Shown: in pieces, positions 1 through 10,372 of the stretch | Numbering within the stretch: the first letter of the stretch is position 1 | How the letters are laid out: every line of letters starts with the position of its first letter | Source of the DNA: Gordionus sp. m RMFG-2023 | Lineage: Eukaryota; Nematomorpha; Gordioida; Chordodea; Parachordodidae | DNA: 64,000 nucleotides | Reading direction: 5' to 3' | NCBI RefSeq assembly: GCF_954871325.1 | Contig: NC_088777.1 | Coordinates: 47,035,366 to 47,099,365 of the forward strand | Translations under genes and position numbers: made by a program | The notes under the pieces: generated by a model | Databases searched by the model: none | What the model was told of the DNA's origin: nothing | The model's input: the letters and a program-made list of their open reading frames with translations, nothing else

Positions 1-802
1 CTCTAGTAATTGGCATAACCTTTGATTCTTTAGATTTGTCTTTTTTATAAATTAAGTACCAGGTCAGTAAGTTAAAGATCAATATGAATATGCAAGGTAT
101 CGTGATAGCCGTTATAGCAGCGAACGAATAATATATGCTGAAAAATGGTTTCAATTTTTCGTTCGTTAGAATAAAATACCTGTATTTTAAATGTTGTCTA
201 GTTTCAACGAGATAAATACTCTTGTTGAATAGGAAAGGTAGAGATTTTATAAGTGATATTACTGTTAAGAACAACATTATGAAGCTATCCAGGTTTGATT
301 CTTTGTTTATGAATTTAATCTTGTAAAAAATAGGAAATTCAATCGCGATAAAGCCTCTTATCGACATTACCCCCATAAACCAATGGGATAAAAACAAAAG
401 ATTGTAGAGTATAACTTGTCTAAATTTAGCTATTAACAATACTTCGAAAAGACTCATTTCTTTGTTAAAACATATTTCGGGATATTTTAAAAGCCAAAAA
501 CCTCTAAGACCGGTGCTGATGCAAACTATAAAACTTATAACATGTATCCAGACTAGGTAATATCGACTGTGAATACTGTATGATGACTTCAGCGTATTTC
601 CGCAAGCACCTTTGGTCAAGGGTGATAAGGCCCAGAGAATCAGAATGTTCCCTACAATTCCACATGGGGTCAATAGTATCATGATAATAGGGAAAATGTA
701 ACTCCCTTTTCCTGAAAAATGTCCTAGAATTTTACCATCAGCTGATTTTGTTATATTGACTGATAAATTGCTATATTCAAGAATTGTGAATAGGTATTCC
801 AT
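1..802 (-). CDS. Rhodopsin-type GPCR, 5' part (cut by window edge)
   Basis: The reading frame is open without a stop from the ATG at 802-800 down to the window edge, 267 codons, so the C-terminus lies outside. The predicted protein has two N-glycosylation sequons in a short extracellular N-terminus (N12, N16). TM1 follows at about residues 34-58 with the G-N pair (N52 at position 1.50), then hydrophobic segments near 82-104, 120-155, 171-192 and 219-252. TM5 carries the family proline (P236) and ends in a basic loop, the start of intracellular loop 3. C111 sits before TM3 as in class A receptors. At the DRY position I read R149-G150-F151, so the canonical arginine is displaced. It should be a plasma-membrane receptor. 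The overall look resembles peptide receptors, but the ligand is unknown. A fragment of the 3' half of this gene is duplicated at 5.6-9.35 kb. Seen: frame and motifs. Inferred: receptor class. Confidence 0.85.
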   Translation of the reverse strand, partial: MEYLFTILEYSNLSVNITKSADGKILGHFSGKGSYIFPIIMILLTPCGIVGNILILWALSPLTKGACGNTLKSSYSIHSRYYLVWIHVISFIVCISTGLRGFWLLKYPEICFNKEMSLFEVLLIAKFRQVILYNLLFLSHWFMGVMSIRGFIAIEFPIFYKIKFINKESNLDSFIMLFLTVISLIKSLPFLFNKSIYLVETRQHLKYRYFILTNEKLKPFFSIYYSFAAITAITIPCIFILIFNLLTWYLIYKKDKSKESKVMPITR

Positions 803-2245
803 TAAATTATATATATCTACTGTAAATTTTTAAAACGTGAAATTTTGAGAAACGTTTCTGTTCGATTAAACGCAAATGTTATTATTTTGATATTTTTTTT
901 AAAAAAATTTAACTTTTAATTTAAAAAAAACGAAGCGTTTTTATAAAAATAATAGCTAAACGCTTCTGATCATTTGTAAGCATTCTACGGAAAAAAAATT
1001 ATTATAAATGATTGTGAAAAATAATATGTATAATTCATGAAGAATAATGATATTATTATAATAAAATAATTAATATTTTAGGTGTAAAATATTATTTTGT
1101 TAATTATTTATTTTAAAAAAAAACCTATAGTAATTAATTCACGAATTTCGTTTAGTAATTAAAATTTTTTTAAAAATTAACTCAATCTATTTTTAATATC
1201 TATTAAGTAAGTAATATCCAACTACTATAAAATAAACATTAATCGATACTATAATTATATTCTAATTTAAAAAAACTAAGAATTATACATAGTATTTGTT
1301 GCTTGATATAAAAGGAAAATATATAAACCAACAACGGTTATCCTTATTTCCGAACTCATAAGTTTTTCAACAAATTCTTGTTTTAAAGAAAATAACTTGA
1401 AAGAATAAATCAAAAAGCTAGGTTAAAGTTGGGCATTATACATATGATACTAATTAAATTATAAATCATTTTTATAATAAGATTGATGAATTACAATTCT
1501 CTCGAACGTATTTTAAAATTGTATTTATGAAAAAAATATATATTCAAATCTACCTAAAAAAATTTTATAACTGTAAACCATTGACCCTGAGATCTAAAGT
1601 CTATAATTTTTATAAGGTGCACATCAAATTTAATAATAATGGTGAAAAAAGTTACGGATAAAAAAAAAATCTGTTGGAATAAAAGCGTTCTTAATATAAA
1701 TAGGTATTATATTTAAAAATAAAATAAAACGACAAGGTAATAATTAATGTCTAAAATTGATGTTATATTTAAGGCTGTGCTGTGTATCTATATCTACCAT
1801 TGTGTCAGTAAAGGTTTAAGGTAGAAAGAGAATCACTTGGCATATTTAGCATTATCTCTCCAAACCATAAGAGATCTAGATCTACTAGTTTCTTTATTTG
1901 TGGTGAATGATGAAGATATTATTGCATGATATTAATTTAACAATATAAATGAGAAAAAAATGGAAAATTCCCTTCCATTACCCCCATTTTTTCTAATCGA
2001 TAAAATATACATGTTTGATGAACCATTGTTTATGGAATGCCGCACTAAAAAATTGCTAATAACCCTTTAAATCATCTTTGCACAACGTTTATAGTAAAAT
2101 CAAATCCTAACGAAATTTCCAACTTTAATTTATATTAAATAAAAAAAATTAATAAAATGAAGATTGATATTTTTACAGGAAAAATCACCAATTGTTCAAT
2201 TAACCGGAGCTGGAACGTAACAAGAACGATTAATTCTCTTTTGCT
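803..2245. other. AT-rich intergenic, no gene recognised
   Basis: Long A/T runs and no sustained reading frame. A less AT-rich patch near 1780-1900 has a short open minus-strand frame, but nothing I recognise. This should contain the promoter of the minus-strand GPCR, but no core element could be singled out. Confidence 0.5.
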
Positions 2246-2253
2246 CTCCCGAT

Positions 2254-2470
2254 TAGTGTTGCTAAATGGCTCAATTTGAGCCTATTTTTAAAAACGGCTA
2301 ACTCAATAATTTATCCAGAAAATATTATGCAAGCCGAGATATTTTGCTCATAGATGGCACATAGATTGAACATCTATTGGCAAAATCTCTCGATTAGCAA
2401 AATTTTCCCGGTTATAATGTTGAGTTAGCGGTTTTTAAATCAGCTTAAATCGAGCCGTTTTACAAAACTA
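2254..2470. mobile_element. hAT-type foldback MITE, copy 1
   Basis: A 217 bp non-coding element flanked by a perfect 8-bp duplication, CTCCCGAT (2246-2253 and 2471-2478). The terminal inverted repeats begin TAGTGTTGCTAAATGG on the left and TAGTTTTGTAAAACGG on the inverted right end, and stay similar for about 50 bp. The middle carries a second inverted repeat around the motifs TTTTGCTCATAGATGG and CATCTATTGGCAAAA, so the whole unit could fold into a hairpin. Related copies lie near 34.8, 39.2, 41.3 and 44.6 kb. The 8-bp duplication places it in the hAT superfamily. Confidence 0.88.
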
Positions 2471-2989
2471 CTCCCGATAATAATACCCTAAAGAAAAATT
2501 ATCTATGGAAATTCAAAAAACACAAATATCGTTTTTAAAAAATTCACAATAATTGTTTGACCTTGCTTAAAATTAATTTAATTTGTTTATTGCTAATTGC
2601 TACTATAATTTATAAAATAATAATATTTAAATGGTTGTATCAACATTTGATAAAACACTTGCCAATTCGCTGAGAACTGTGAATTGAGTTTAATTTTATT
2701 GGTACTTTTTTTCTTCTTTATCTTATTTTCATAAAAATAGAATGTTTAGAAATTGCTTTATCCTTTGGAAGTAAGCATGAATTGATAATAAAAGTAAAAA
2801 TGTTTGTTTAAGGTTAAAAATATTACTATCAATTTCTAACAATTAAAACTATTCTTCATTTTTCATTATTATATAAAATGTAAAAATATAACAGGGTTCG
2901 TTTATATTAAAGGCGACTCTTACAAGCGGTGCGATATTTAACGCTACATTATTTAAGCCAATAAATAGGTATAATCTATATGGTAATAG

Positions 2990-3165
2990 GAAAAACCCCC
3001 TGGAAAAAAAACCCCGGAAAAAAAACCCCCGGAAAATAAATCCCCAGGAAAAAAAACCCCCGGAAAATAAACCCCCAGGAGAAAAAACCCCCGGAAAAAA
3101 ACCCCCAGGAAATAAAACCCCCGGAAAATAAACCCCCGGAACCCCCAGAAAAAAAACCCCTTGGG
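2990..3165. repeat. C-run tandem repeat (about 16-bp period) in MULE left end
   Basis: Around a dozen C4-C5 blocks separated by GGAAAAAAA, GGAAAATAA or AGGAAAATAA spacers. The inverted equivalent forms the right end of the same element. The minus strand is G-run rich and could form quadruplexes with long loops. Confidence 0.9.
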
Positions 3166-3229
3166 ATTATTTTTATACACTCATATTTAAGTATAATCTA
3201 GAAATAATTTATATTGAATTGGTATTTAG

Positions 3230-3374
3230 ACAATTGCAAGTTAATAATTTGTTAAATGATAGACCATTCATGCTTCCTCCACCCCCACCTCCTCCTACTG
3301 TCATGGGCCTTGCTGGAATTGGTGTGCCTTCTATGAATATGATGCACCATCCAAATTTACCCCCCAACATGATG
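3230..3374 (+). pseudogene. Exon-like proline-rich segment, possibly captured by the MULE
   Basis: After a plausible acceptor (TATTTAG ending at 3229) a plus-strand frame stays open for about 48 codons. It begins Q-L-Q-V-N-N-L-L, then reads seven consecutive prolines, a V-M-G-L-A-G-I-G-V-P stretch and a methionine/histidine-rich end (N-M-M-H-H-P-N-L-P-P-N-M-M). Base composition is clearly higher in GC than the surroundings, and the composition is unlike any transposase. A GT follows immediately at 3375, a weak donor candidate. The simplest reading is a host exon picked up by the transposon (Pack-MULE style). The parent gene is not recognised and is not in this window. It could also be chance, given its length. 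Confidence 0.4.
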
Positions 3375-3672
3375 GTTATTTATATTTACTATTGATACTT
3401 AAATCGTTATGTATATATTCTAAATTATTAGAAGTAACTGCTTGCATAAATAGGCCAATCCAAACAGATTTTTTTAAAATATAAATTTATTTAAGCAGAT
3501 AATCAATTTTTAGAAATACATCTGTATATAACTTGATTGGTTGTTAGCAGCCAGTATATAAAGAAATAGAAACTTAATTCATTGCATATTTAAAAGATGA
3601 ATATTGAAATAAATTCGTGATTTATTATAATAGAAACAAATATACATTCATCCAATATACAATTTAATTCAG

Positions 3673-4279
3673 TTGAAACCATTAAAATGCAAAGGGAAAA
3701 TACTCGATTTTTTTGCATTTGGTATTTTGAATGATGAAACTCTAAGTTTTTTTTGTGGCATGATGGACGGCTTAGCATTCGTTCCGTTATGTGATATGGA
3801 CAATGCAATGATATTCCTGAGATCAGTTACCCCGTGCAATGGTAAGGACATTCTTGATTATTTCGATAAAAATTATGTTAATGGAGTATCAAGTGAGGTC
3901 ATGAGAAGCAATTCTCAATCCCAAACACGTTGAATTAAGCCTCGATTTCCTCCAGAAACCTGGAAAGTGAATCAGAGCACTCTCTCAGATGAAGAACGAA
4001 CAAACATTGCGAAGATTGGAATCATCGTTTTTCTAATCTGGTTGGGAATAACACCCATCAATCTGGGTACTCATTAAAAAAATGAAATGCGAGGTGACTG
4101 CCGATGAAACCAAACTTGAAAGATGGCGCGTAGGTAGTTGGACATCTAAAACAAAATCGCAGAGTTCTAACAACCAGATTCGGCTAAAGAAACTTTGCGA
4201 AGAATACCGTGATGGGGTGCGAAGCCTTCCAGATTTTATAAGAGCGATTTCCTTCAATATTCGATATCAACCCATATAA
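3673..4279 (+). pseudogene. MULE transposase C-terminal part (broken)
   Basis: Plus-strand frames give the conserved C-terminal landmarks of metazoan MULE transposases. There is an A-F-V-P block followed by D-Y-F-D-x-x-Y-V-x-G. Next comes R-F-P-P-E-T-W-x-V with a following E-R-T-N, then W-N-H-R-F-x-N-L-V-G. The tail is R-L-K-K-L-C-E-E-Y-R-D-G followed by L-P-D-F-I-R-A-I-S-F-N-I-R and a stop at 4277-4279. The line is interrupted by one stop near 3931 and one frameshift near 4010, so it is non-functional. The catalytic core upstream is missing or unrecognisable. The position between the C-run terminal repeats fits an internally deleted, decayed MULE. Confidence 0.75.
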
Positions 4280-4658
4280 TTATTATTATAAATTATAAAA
4301 TTTGTATATACATAATCATGATTTACCAATAAAATAAACATTTCTTATTTCTAAGTTTTGTCAAATTTAGTCTATTTAATATCATATTTAAAGATGGTAT
4401 TGTATTTTTACTATAGCAAAATTTTATTACAATACATAGTTATTTTACTGAGGCATTTTTTCCCAGTACCAATTTAAACTCAGTTTTACTTATTTAAGCA
4501 TTTTTTTATGGAGAGTAGGCCAAATAAAAATATACCTATATTATTAGGTCTTAACTAAATTCTATAAAAATGAAAAAAAATTCTTGGGGGTTTATTTTCC
4601 AGGGGTTTATTTTCCGGGGTTTTTTTTCCAGGGGTTTTTTCCGGGATTTAATCTATAT

Positions 4659-5064
4659 ATATGGAATGAAACGATAAAAATGATATGGTAAAATTTGAAA
4701 AACATATGATATTGCTATACAATGATAAAATATATGCGATACGATTATAAAAAAAATTACAAATTCGATAAAGGGGTATATAATATATATTTCTGAAATA
4801 TGTTTTAAAATGATTATCTCTATTTTGATTTTAAAAATTATTATCAAAATGAAAAATCAGCTGTGATTTCGATATTAAATACCGCATAGTTAAAACAAAT
4901 GGCGTTTATTTAAAATAAAGCGTTACTTAAAAATAGAATAGTGAAGTTAATTAAATTATTATTTTTATTTTTTCATATAAATTAGAATAAAGATTTATGG
5001 AGAAAATTGTTTGAAATATATGGGGTAAGCATTTTACACATGTTGAAATCTTTCCGGTTAACCC
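4659..5064. other. AT-rich spacer, nothing recognised
   Basis: Low-complexity A/T sequence between the MULE and the small foldback element. No sustained coding frame, RNA gene or repeat identified. Confidence 0.5.
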
Positions 5065-5186
5065 TGCATTCACCACAGATAGCGCGAATCGTGGCGAAGA
5101 ACATAAAATAGTATATAAATATAATAATTTTACATTCATTTTTGTGTACTTCGCCGCGAATTTGGGCTATCTGTAAATGTAAGGCA
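5065..5186. mobile_element. Small foldback element (about 120 bp)
   Basis: Two inverted arms of about 35-40 bp: the left arm contains ACAGATAGC and GTGGCGAAG, and the right arm contains the complements CTTCGCCGCGAAT and GGCTATCTGT. They surround a short AT-rich loop with AATAATTTTACATTCAT. A decayed relative with the same loop and a CGCGG arm is at about 43138-43205. No clear target duplication was found, so the superfamily is open. Confidence 0.6.
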
Positions 5187-5589
5187 TATTAGATATTCTT
5201 TCAAAAACCGCCAAATGATGTAAAATGGAGAGATTTCAATTTTATGTGGATTCCTTAACCCAATAAATGACGCGTATATAACTAATTATTATAAAATATA
5301 TTTCAAAAAAATTATATGTTGAACACTGAAGTAGCTCACCATAGAGGCGTTTACTGTTTCTGAAGCCAGTTATGAGTATAAGAATCTTATAGCGCTAAGT
5401 TTGTGTCTGTTGTAGGACCATTTGATTCACATAAAATAACAGACAGGCTACCATTTCCATTTTTTTTCAATATATTTGTTTTAAATTTATTTGGGTATTA
5501 TTTTCGTAAAATTTTGTTTGAAAAACTATATAAGATTAATGTTAAAAATAATTATGGATGCATATTAATTTTATCAAGGTGAAATATAA
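5187..5589. other. Spacer without recognised gene
   Basis: Mixed AT-rich sequence. A short minus-strand open stretch near 5390-5460 is too brief to call. Confidence 0.45.
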
Positions 5590-6204
5590 TAAGTATTTTT
5601 TATACCAAGGAAAAAATATTAATATGGAAATATAATGAAAAAAATATAATATACTTGATAAGCAGTGGTGTGACGAACACCTCTGCTAATAAAACCACGC
5701 AAAGATGTGGGGAGAAATATTTTGGGAATATGTTGTGCTGGGCTTCGTTTGATAAGTCTAAAGCAGGGTGATTCATCTCCAACTTGATTTCCTGAATTTT
5801 GAGCTTCTAGTGTGGAAGGTTTTCAAAAAAGGTTTTCACATACTAAATATTTTTTAATCTTTTCTGACATCAGCTTTCTAAGCGGGGTTACTTAATACTA
5901 TTAGGTAAGGATACATGAAATGCTTAAGGATTACAAATATATAGACGAGCATAATATAATCCGAACGGAATTGCAACTTAGTTTCAAGAGTTTGAATTGA
6001 CTTTTGAGAGATGATAGTAAGATAGCTTGTATTGAAAAGAAGAAAGTGATTGTGCTTAATACACTATCAAGCCCACTGTACCCTTTAAATAACACCACCA
6101 CTGTGCCTTGATTAATTCCCCACCACTTGATCTTGGCTTTAATTAGAATTCAAAATTGTATCCGAACAACCTCTAGTAATTGGCATAACCTTTGATTCTT
6201 TAGA
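5590..6204 (-). pseudogene. GPCR pseudogene, 3' half (duplicate of the left-edge GPCR)
   Basis: Bases 6171-6204 are identical to bases 1-34, the part of the left-edge GPCR coding K-E-S-K-V-M-P-I-T-R in intracellular loop 3. Reading on in the same minus-strand frame gives a decayed receptor end. A hydrophobic stretch with F-M-Y-P-Y-L-I-V-L-S-N-P-A resembles a TM7 region, then comes a K-A-D-V-R-K-type helix 8 and a hydrophilic tail. About seven stops interrupt this frame, so it is a pseudogene. The upstream part of the copy continues on the other side of a LINE, at 9299-9354. The TM7 assignment is inference because the matching part of the intact gene is outside the window. Confidence 0.6.
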
Positions 6205-9200
6205 GATGTACGATTGGAAACACGTGTATGAACAAAGACGCAGGTTCAATCCTGGTAAGGAACAAAAACTTTCAAGTTTTTCTTCGATGACTAATGTGTA
6301 AAGACATATGGTATGATGAATTTTGGAGCTTAGAGATGACACCCCGGTCACCGACAGGCCTGGACATTGGGTGCTAAGGATAACTGTCCAATAAACAAAA
6401 TGACAGAAATAAATGGAAATATGATTATGAAAGCTAGGGCGTTCCCTCCATGCGACGCATAGGGTGTAGACCTCCATCCTGTGAAAAGTAAAGTAAAGGT
6501 CAAAGCAAAGAAGACAAGACTGGCAAGTTTGAATATTGGGACGCTTAAAGGTAAGAGAGAATTGGCATCAATGTTGAACAAGAGGAAAATTGATATAGCG
6601 TGCATACAAGAGACGAAATGGAAAGGACAGAAGACTTTGATGATTGAGATGGGTATAAATTGTACTATAATGGACTTGTTAGCAATAGGAACGGTGTCGG
6701 CATTATCCTCAGCCAAGATCTAACCTCTTCAGAAGTCAACAGGATCTCTGATAGACTAATGAAGATAAAACTCTGCATTGGCGAACCAATACTACACATC
6801 CTATCAGTATGTGCTCCTCAAACGGGTTGCAAGGAAGAAGAGAAAGATGACTTTAGAGCTATCCTTGATGAAGCTGTAATGTAAATCCCTAAGGATGACC
6901 TAGTCATAATTGGTGGTGACTTAAATGCGCATGTGGGGAAAGCAAGAGATAGCTACAAAAGGTATCATGGTGGTTTTAGATACGGAGAAAGAATTGATGA
7001 AGGAGAGCACGTACTGAAATTTGCGCAAGCCTTCGACCTTGCCTTAACCAACACCTACTATAAAAAAAAAGACAGTCATTTAATAACATACGAAAGTGGT
7101 TTGAGGAAAACACAGATAGATTACATGCTAATCTCTCGCAGAAAATTAAAAGATGTAATAGACTGCAAAGTCATCCCAGGAGAAGATATCGCCGCGCAAC
7201 ACAAGCTACTAATCATGGATTTACAAATCTCAAATAAATCCACTCAAAATAAGATAAAACTGGAACCATGCATCAAATAGGGCAAATTAAAAACAATGAC
7301 AGATGCATTTGCAATCAATGCAATCATTGAAACAATAAATTCCTCACAAGTCAGTGAAAAAATCTGGACAGACCTTTCATCCAGATTAATAGACACTGCA
7401 AAATCGACGCTAGGCTTGACAAGAGAAGGCAACAAATCATACAAAGAACTATGGTGGTGGAATCAAAATGTACAAACCCCTATACAGGAGAATAAAGCCC
7501 TTTATAAAATATGGTACAAATCCAAAAATGCAGATGACAAGTCAAGATACAAAAAATCCAAGAGATTAGCTACAAAGGCGGTGGCTAGGGTCAAATCTAT
7601 GGCATACGATGACATGTACGAAGATCTACATACCAAAGAAGGGCAAAATAAAATATACAGATTAGCCAAACAGCGAGAAAAGAACTCTAGAGATATAACG
7701 GAGCTCCGAAAGTAATCAAAAATAAAAATGGGAAATTGATAATAAAGGAAAAAGAAATAATGAATAGATGGAAAGAATATTTTCAGGAGCTTCTCAACTT
7801 TAATCCCCACATACTGCATCTCGACGAACACTCCCCTTGTCAAAACCTTGTACAACCTATAACAGAACAAGAAATAATCACATGCCTCAAGCATATGAAA
7901 AACAACAAAGCTAGGGGTCCAGACGATATTCCAATAGAAAGCTTTAAAGCACTAGGAGATGATGGAATACATCTCCTCACAAATCTGTACTATAAAATAC
8001 TTGGAAATGAAGAGGTTCCCCAAAAATGGAGGCAGAGCTATCTAGTTCCTATCTTCAAAAATAAAGGGGATCCACATAATTGTCAAAATTACAGGGGCAT
8101 AAAACTAATGTCACATTGTCTAAGACTATACGAAAAAATAATAGAAAAAAGATTAAGAGATATAATCGAAATAGGAGAGACACAGTTTGGCTTTATGCCT
8201 GGAAGATCAACAACCGATGCTATCCATGCAATTAGGCAAATGAGGGAAAAATACAGGGAAAAGAACAAAAAGCTACACATAGTCTTTCTCGATCTAGAAA
8301 AGGCCTTCGATAGAATCCCAAGAAAACTTATCTGGTGGGCGCTACGCCACAAAAAAGTTCCCGAAAAATATCTAAGAATAATACAGGATATGTATATGGG
8401 AGGCTTCACAATAGCCGAAGGAGTTCATCAAGGGTCGGCTCTCAGCCCACTTCTCTTCATTACAGTAATAGATGTATTAGCACAGTCTATACCTCAAACA
8501 GTCCCGTGGAATATGATATTTGCAGATGATATTATGATACTTGCCGAATCCAAGGATGAAATGAAAGAAAGGTTAGTGAGTTGGATAAATATCCTAGAAA
8601 CGCACGGATTAAAAGTAAATAGAGAATAGACGGAGTATATGGTGATAGGAGGAGTTGAAACAGAGAGTATTGATATAAATGAATGGCAGATATCCGCAAT
8701 TGAAAGCTGCAAATATTTGGGCTCCACTATACAAACAAACGGCACAATAGAAAAAGAGATAAAGAGTAAGATTAATCAAGGGTGGTTAAAGTGGAGATCT
8801 TTATCTGGAATGCTATTTGACAAAAGAATCCCACACAAATTAAAGGGAAAAATTTAAAGTTCCATAGTAAAACCAACTATTCTATATAGTTCGGAAACAT
8901 GGCCAACCAAATAATCAGACGAGAGAAGTCTACTAACTATGGAGATGAGAATGCTGAGGATGAATGCTGGGGTAACAAGAAAGGATAAAGTGCGCAGTAC
9001 AAGAATACTAAGTAGTTTAAAGGTAGTGCCCATTAAGACTAAGTTAATGGTAAACAGACTTAGGTGATATGGGCACACAATGAGAAGGCCTATGAACTAC
9101 ATAGGAAATAAAGTTGAGAGTTTGGAAGTGATGGGCAAACGTAAAAGAGGAAGGCCAAAACTTCAATGGGGCCATAAAGTTAGAGCCATTATAAAGAAGT

Positions 9201-9298
9201 ATAAAATAGATAAAGGAGATTGTATGAATAACATAAAGTGGAGAGAGATGTTGAAGGAGCTTACCACCAGAAAAGGTGAAAGCTAAAGAGAAAAAAAA
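6205..9298 (+). mobile_element. RTE/BovB-type LINE, copy 1, inserted in GPCR pseudogene
   Basis: About 3.1 kb. It contains an apurinic-like endonuclease domain, a reverse transcriptase domain and a conserved C-terminus ending R-K-G-E-S, followed by GCTAAAGAGAAAAAAAA. The same 3' end, including the A-rich tail, closes the second copy at 48974, which fixes the 3' boundary. The 5' boundary is set where similarity to the left-edge GPCR gene stops. Orientation is opposite to the GPCR reading frame. The insertion appears to have removed or obscured roughly a dozen bases of target, and no clear target duplication is seen. A 5' leader of about 275 bp precedes the first endonuclease residues. Confidence 0.85.
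6481..9286 (+). pseudogene. LINE endonuclease/reverse transcriptase, broken
   Basis: The endonuclease starts with L-N-I-G-T-L, then I-A-C-I-Q-E-T-K-W (metal-binding E), N-G-V-G-I-I-L, S-V-C-A-P-Q-T-G-C, I-I-G-G-D-L-N-A-H-V-G and I-D-Y-M-L-I. The RT domain (7736-8629) shows K-A-R-G-P-D-D-I, N-Y-R-G-I-K-L, F-G-F-M-P-G-R, F-L-D-L-E-K-A-F-D (motif A), G-V-H-Q-G-S-A-L-S-P-L-L and F-A-D-D (motif C). The C-terminus has R-K-R-G-R-P-K and W-R-E-M. Stops or shifts occur near 6660-6720, 6882, 7278, 7715 and 8628, and again near 8857, and about 15 codons between motif A and the Q-G-S block are missing relative to copy 2. The protein is therefore dead. These domain signatures are those of the RTE clade. 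Confidence 0.85.
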
Positions 9299-9354
9299 TA
9301 TATCAAATATCAAGTCTGTAAGTTAAAGATCAATATGAATATACAAGGTATCGT
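9299..9354 (-). pseudogene. GPCR pseudogene, TM5 fragment on the far side of the LINE
   Basis: Bases 9314-9354 match 64-104 of the window with one mismatch and encode the TM5 end of the GPCR (I-T-I-P-C-I-F-I-L-I-F-N-L). Similarity fades leftward through 9299, where the LINE tail begins, and stops abruptly at 9355. Together with 5590-6204 it forms one duplicated gene segment split by the LINE. Confidence 0.8.
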
Positions 9355-9512
9355 GATTTAAATATTAAAACGGGAGTAAGATCTTCAGTTGATTAGAATA
9401 GAATTTAACATTCATATTTATCAGGTATGTACTGCCGAGGGGGTAGGCTATGAGGCGCTACACTGCCCAAATTTTTTTTAGCTCTCATTCCAACTTTTAA
9501 GTAGGGTCTGAA

Positions 9513-9655
9513 TACATATATACTACTAGATTAATGATTTATATATACTACTAGATTAATGATTTATATATACTACTAGATTAATGATTTATATATACTA
9601 TTAGATTAAGGATTTATATATACTACAAGATTAATGATTTATATATACTATTAAT
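9513..9655. repeat. 25-bp tandem repeat, about 5.5 units
   Basis: Unit ATATATACTACTAGATTAAT + GATTT repeated head to tail. The first three units are nearly perfect, and the later ones carry single-base changes. Confidence 0.95.
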
Positions 9656-10249
9656 GACTTATTAACTCCTTATATAGGGGTTATCTGTAGCTTTATTTTG
9701 TCGCTTGCTAATTATCTTTATTTATTATTATATGACTGAATGCTCATTAATGTAATTTAATTGACATGTAAACCAAATAATGGCTCTCCAGCTGATTTCT
9801 ATATACTTTTAAATTCGCTAATCTAATAGTATATTTACATCAGTGCCTGAACCCCCCAAAATAAATTTCAATCTTTTTTCTAAGGTGCAAAATTTTGATT
9901 CGTTTTCTCATTATTATTGTTACAACAATTTAAATTTTTATAAATTCATAGATATTACTGACTGATTGAAAACTAAGTTATTCATTATTTTTAAAGATAC
10001 GCCTGGTAGATCACAATATTTGTAATCATTTATAATATTATCTGGACATCAGGTAAAAAAAATTTTTATTGTAGATATTCTTTCCCATATATTCTTTATC
10101 GAAAAAGAAAATTGGTTAGATGCTCAATTAAGAGAGAAACAAATTAAAATAATCTGTCAAAGATTCAAACTAAATGAATTGAAATGATTTTCGAGCTTTG
10201 AGTTCGACAATATATCGATGTAGATATTTCTAATAAAAAATTTAAAAAA
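9656..10249. other. Spacer, nothing recognised
   Basis: AT-rich sequence with no coding frame of note between the tandem repeat and the short duplication at 10250. Confidence 0.45.
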
Positions 10250-10372
10250 TCCTTAACTGAATGGATACTTTATCTTGCAGAAATGTCGTCATGAAAAAGG
10301 GAATTAGATTAAAATTAACTGTATGGATACTTTATCTTGCAGTAATGCCGTCATGAAAGAGGGAATTAGATT
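10250..10372. repeat. 62-bp tandem duplication
   Basis: Two head-to-tail units share TGGATACTTTATCTTGCAG, GTCATGAAA and GGGAATTAGATTA blocks with a few substitutions. Confidence 0.9.

Larger units (their letters stand above)
2982..4649 (+). mobile_element. Mutator-like element (MULE) with C-run terminal repeats
   Basis: A 1,668 bp DNA transposon. Its outer ends are flanked by the 9-bp repeat AATCTATAT (2973-2981 and 4650-4658), matching the 9-bp target duplication typical of MULEs. The left terminus contains about twelve C4-5 runs spaced by GGAAAA-type spacers (2990-3165). The right terminus (about 4587-4649) is the inverted equivalent with four or five G runs, so both ends share GGAAAAA-CCCC-TGG blocks. 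The interior holds a damaged MULE transposase C-terminus on the plus strand (3673-4279) and an unrelated exon-like proline-rich segment (3230-3374). The outermost 7 bp of the two termini do not match well, so the exact edge is slightly uncertain. Confidence 0.8.

Noticed and set aside
1-104. Interpretation as an internally deleted LINE copy sharing both LINE ends with 6171-9354
   Set aside because: The second LINE copy ends at the same A-rich tail without this flanking sequence, and bases 1-802 form one uninterrupted GPCR frame. The shared sequence is therefore target, not LINE.
2953-3180. 75-codon minus-strand frame rich in F and G
   Set aside because: It is the translation of the C-run tandem repeat in the MULE terminus, with no protein-like complexity.
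6243-6257. GGTTCAATCCTGG, similar to a tRNA B box
   Set aside because: No A box or cloverleaf could be formed around it, so it is not called a tRNA or SINE head.
6139-6716. Overlapping minus-strand open frames of 112 and 122 codons
   Set aside because: Mostly antisense to the LINE leader and endonuclease. Only the terminal part is real GPCR-pseudogene sequence and is annotated as such.
7502-8745. Several minus-strand frames of 80-130 codons
   Set aside because: Antisense shadows of the LINE reverse transcriptase. The same applies to plus-strand frames at 49195-51042 over LINE copy 2.
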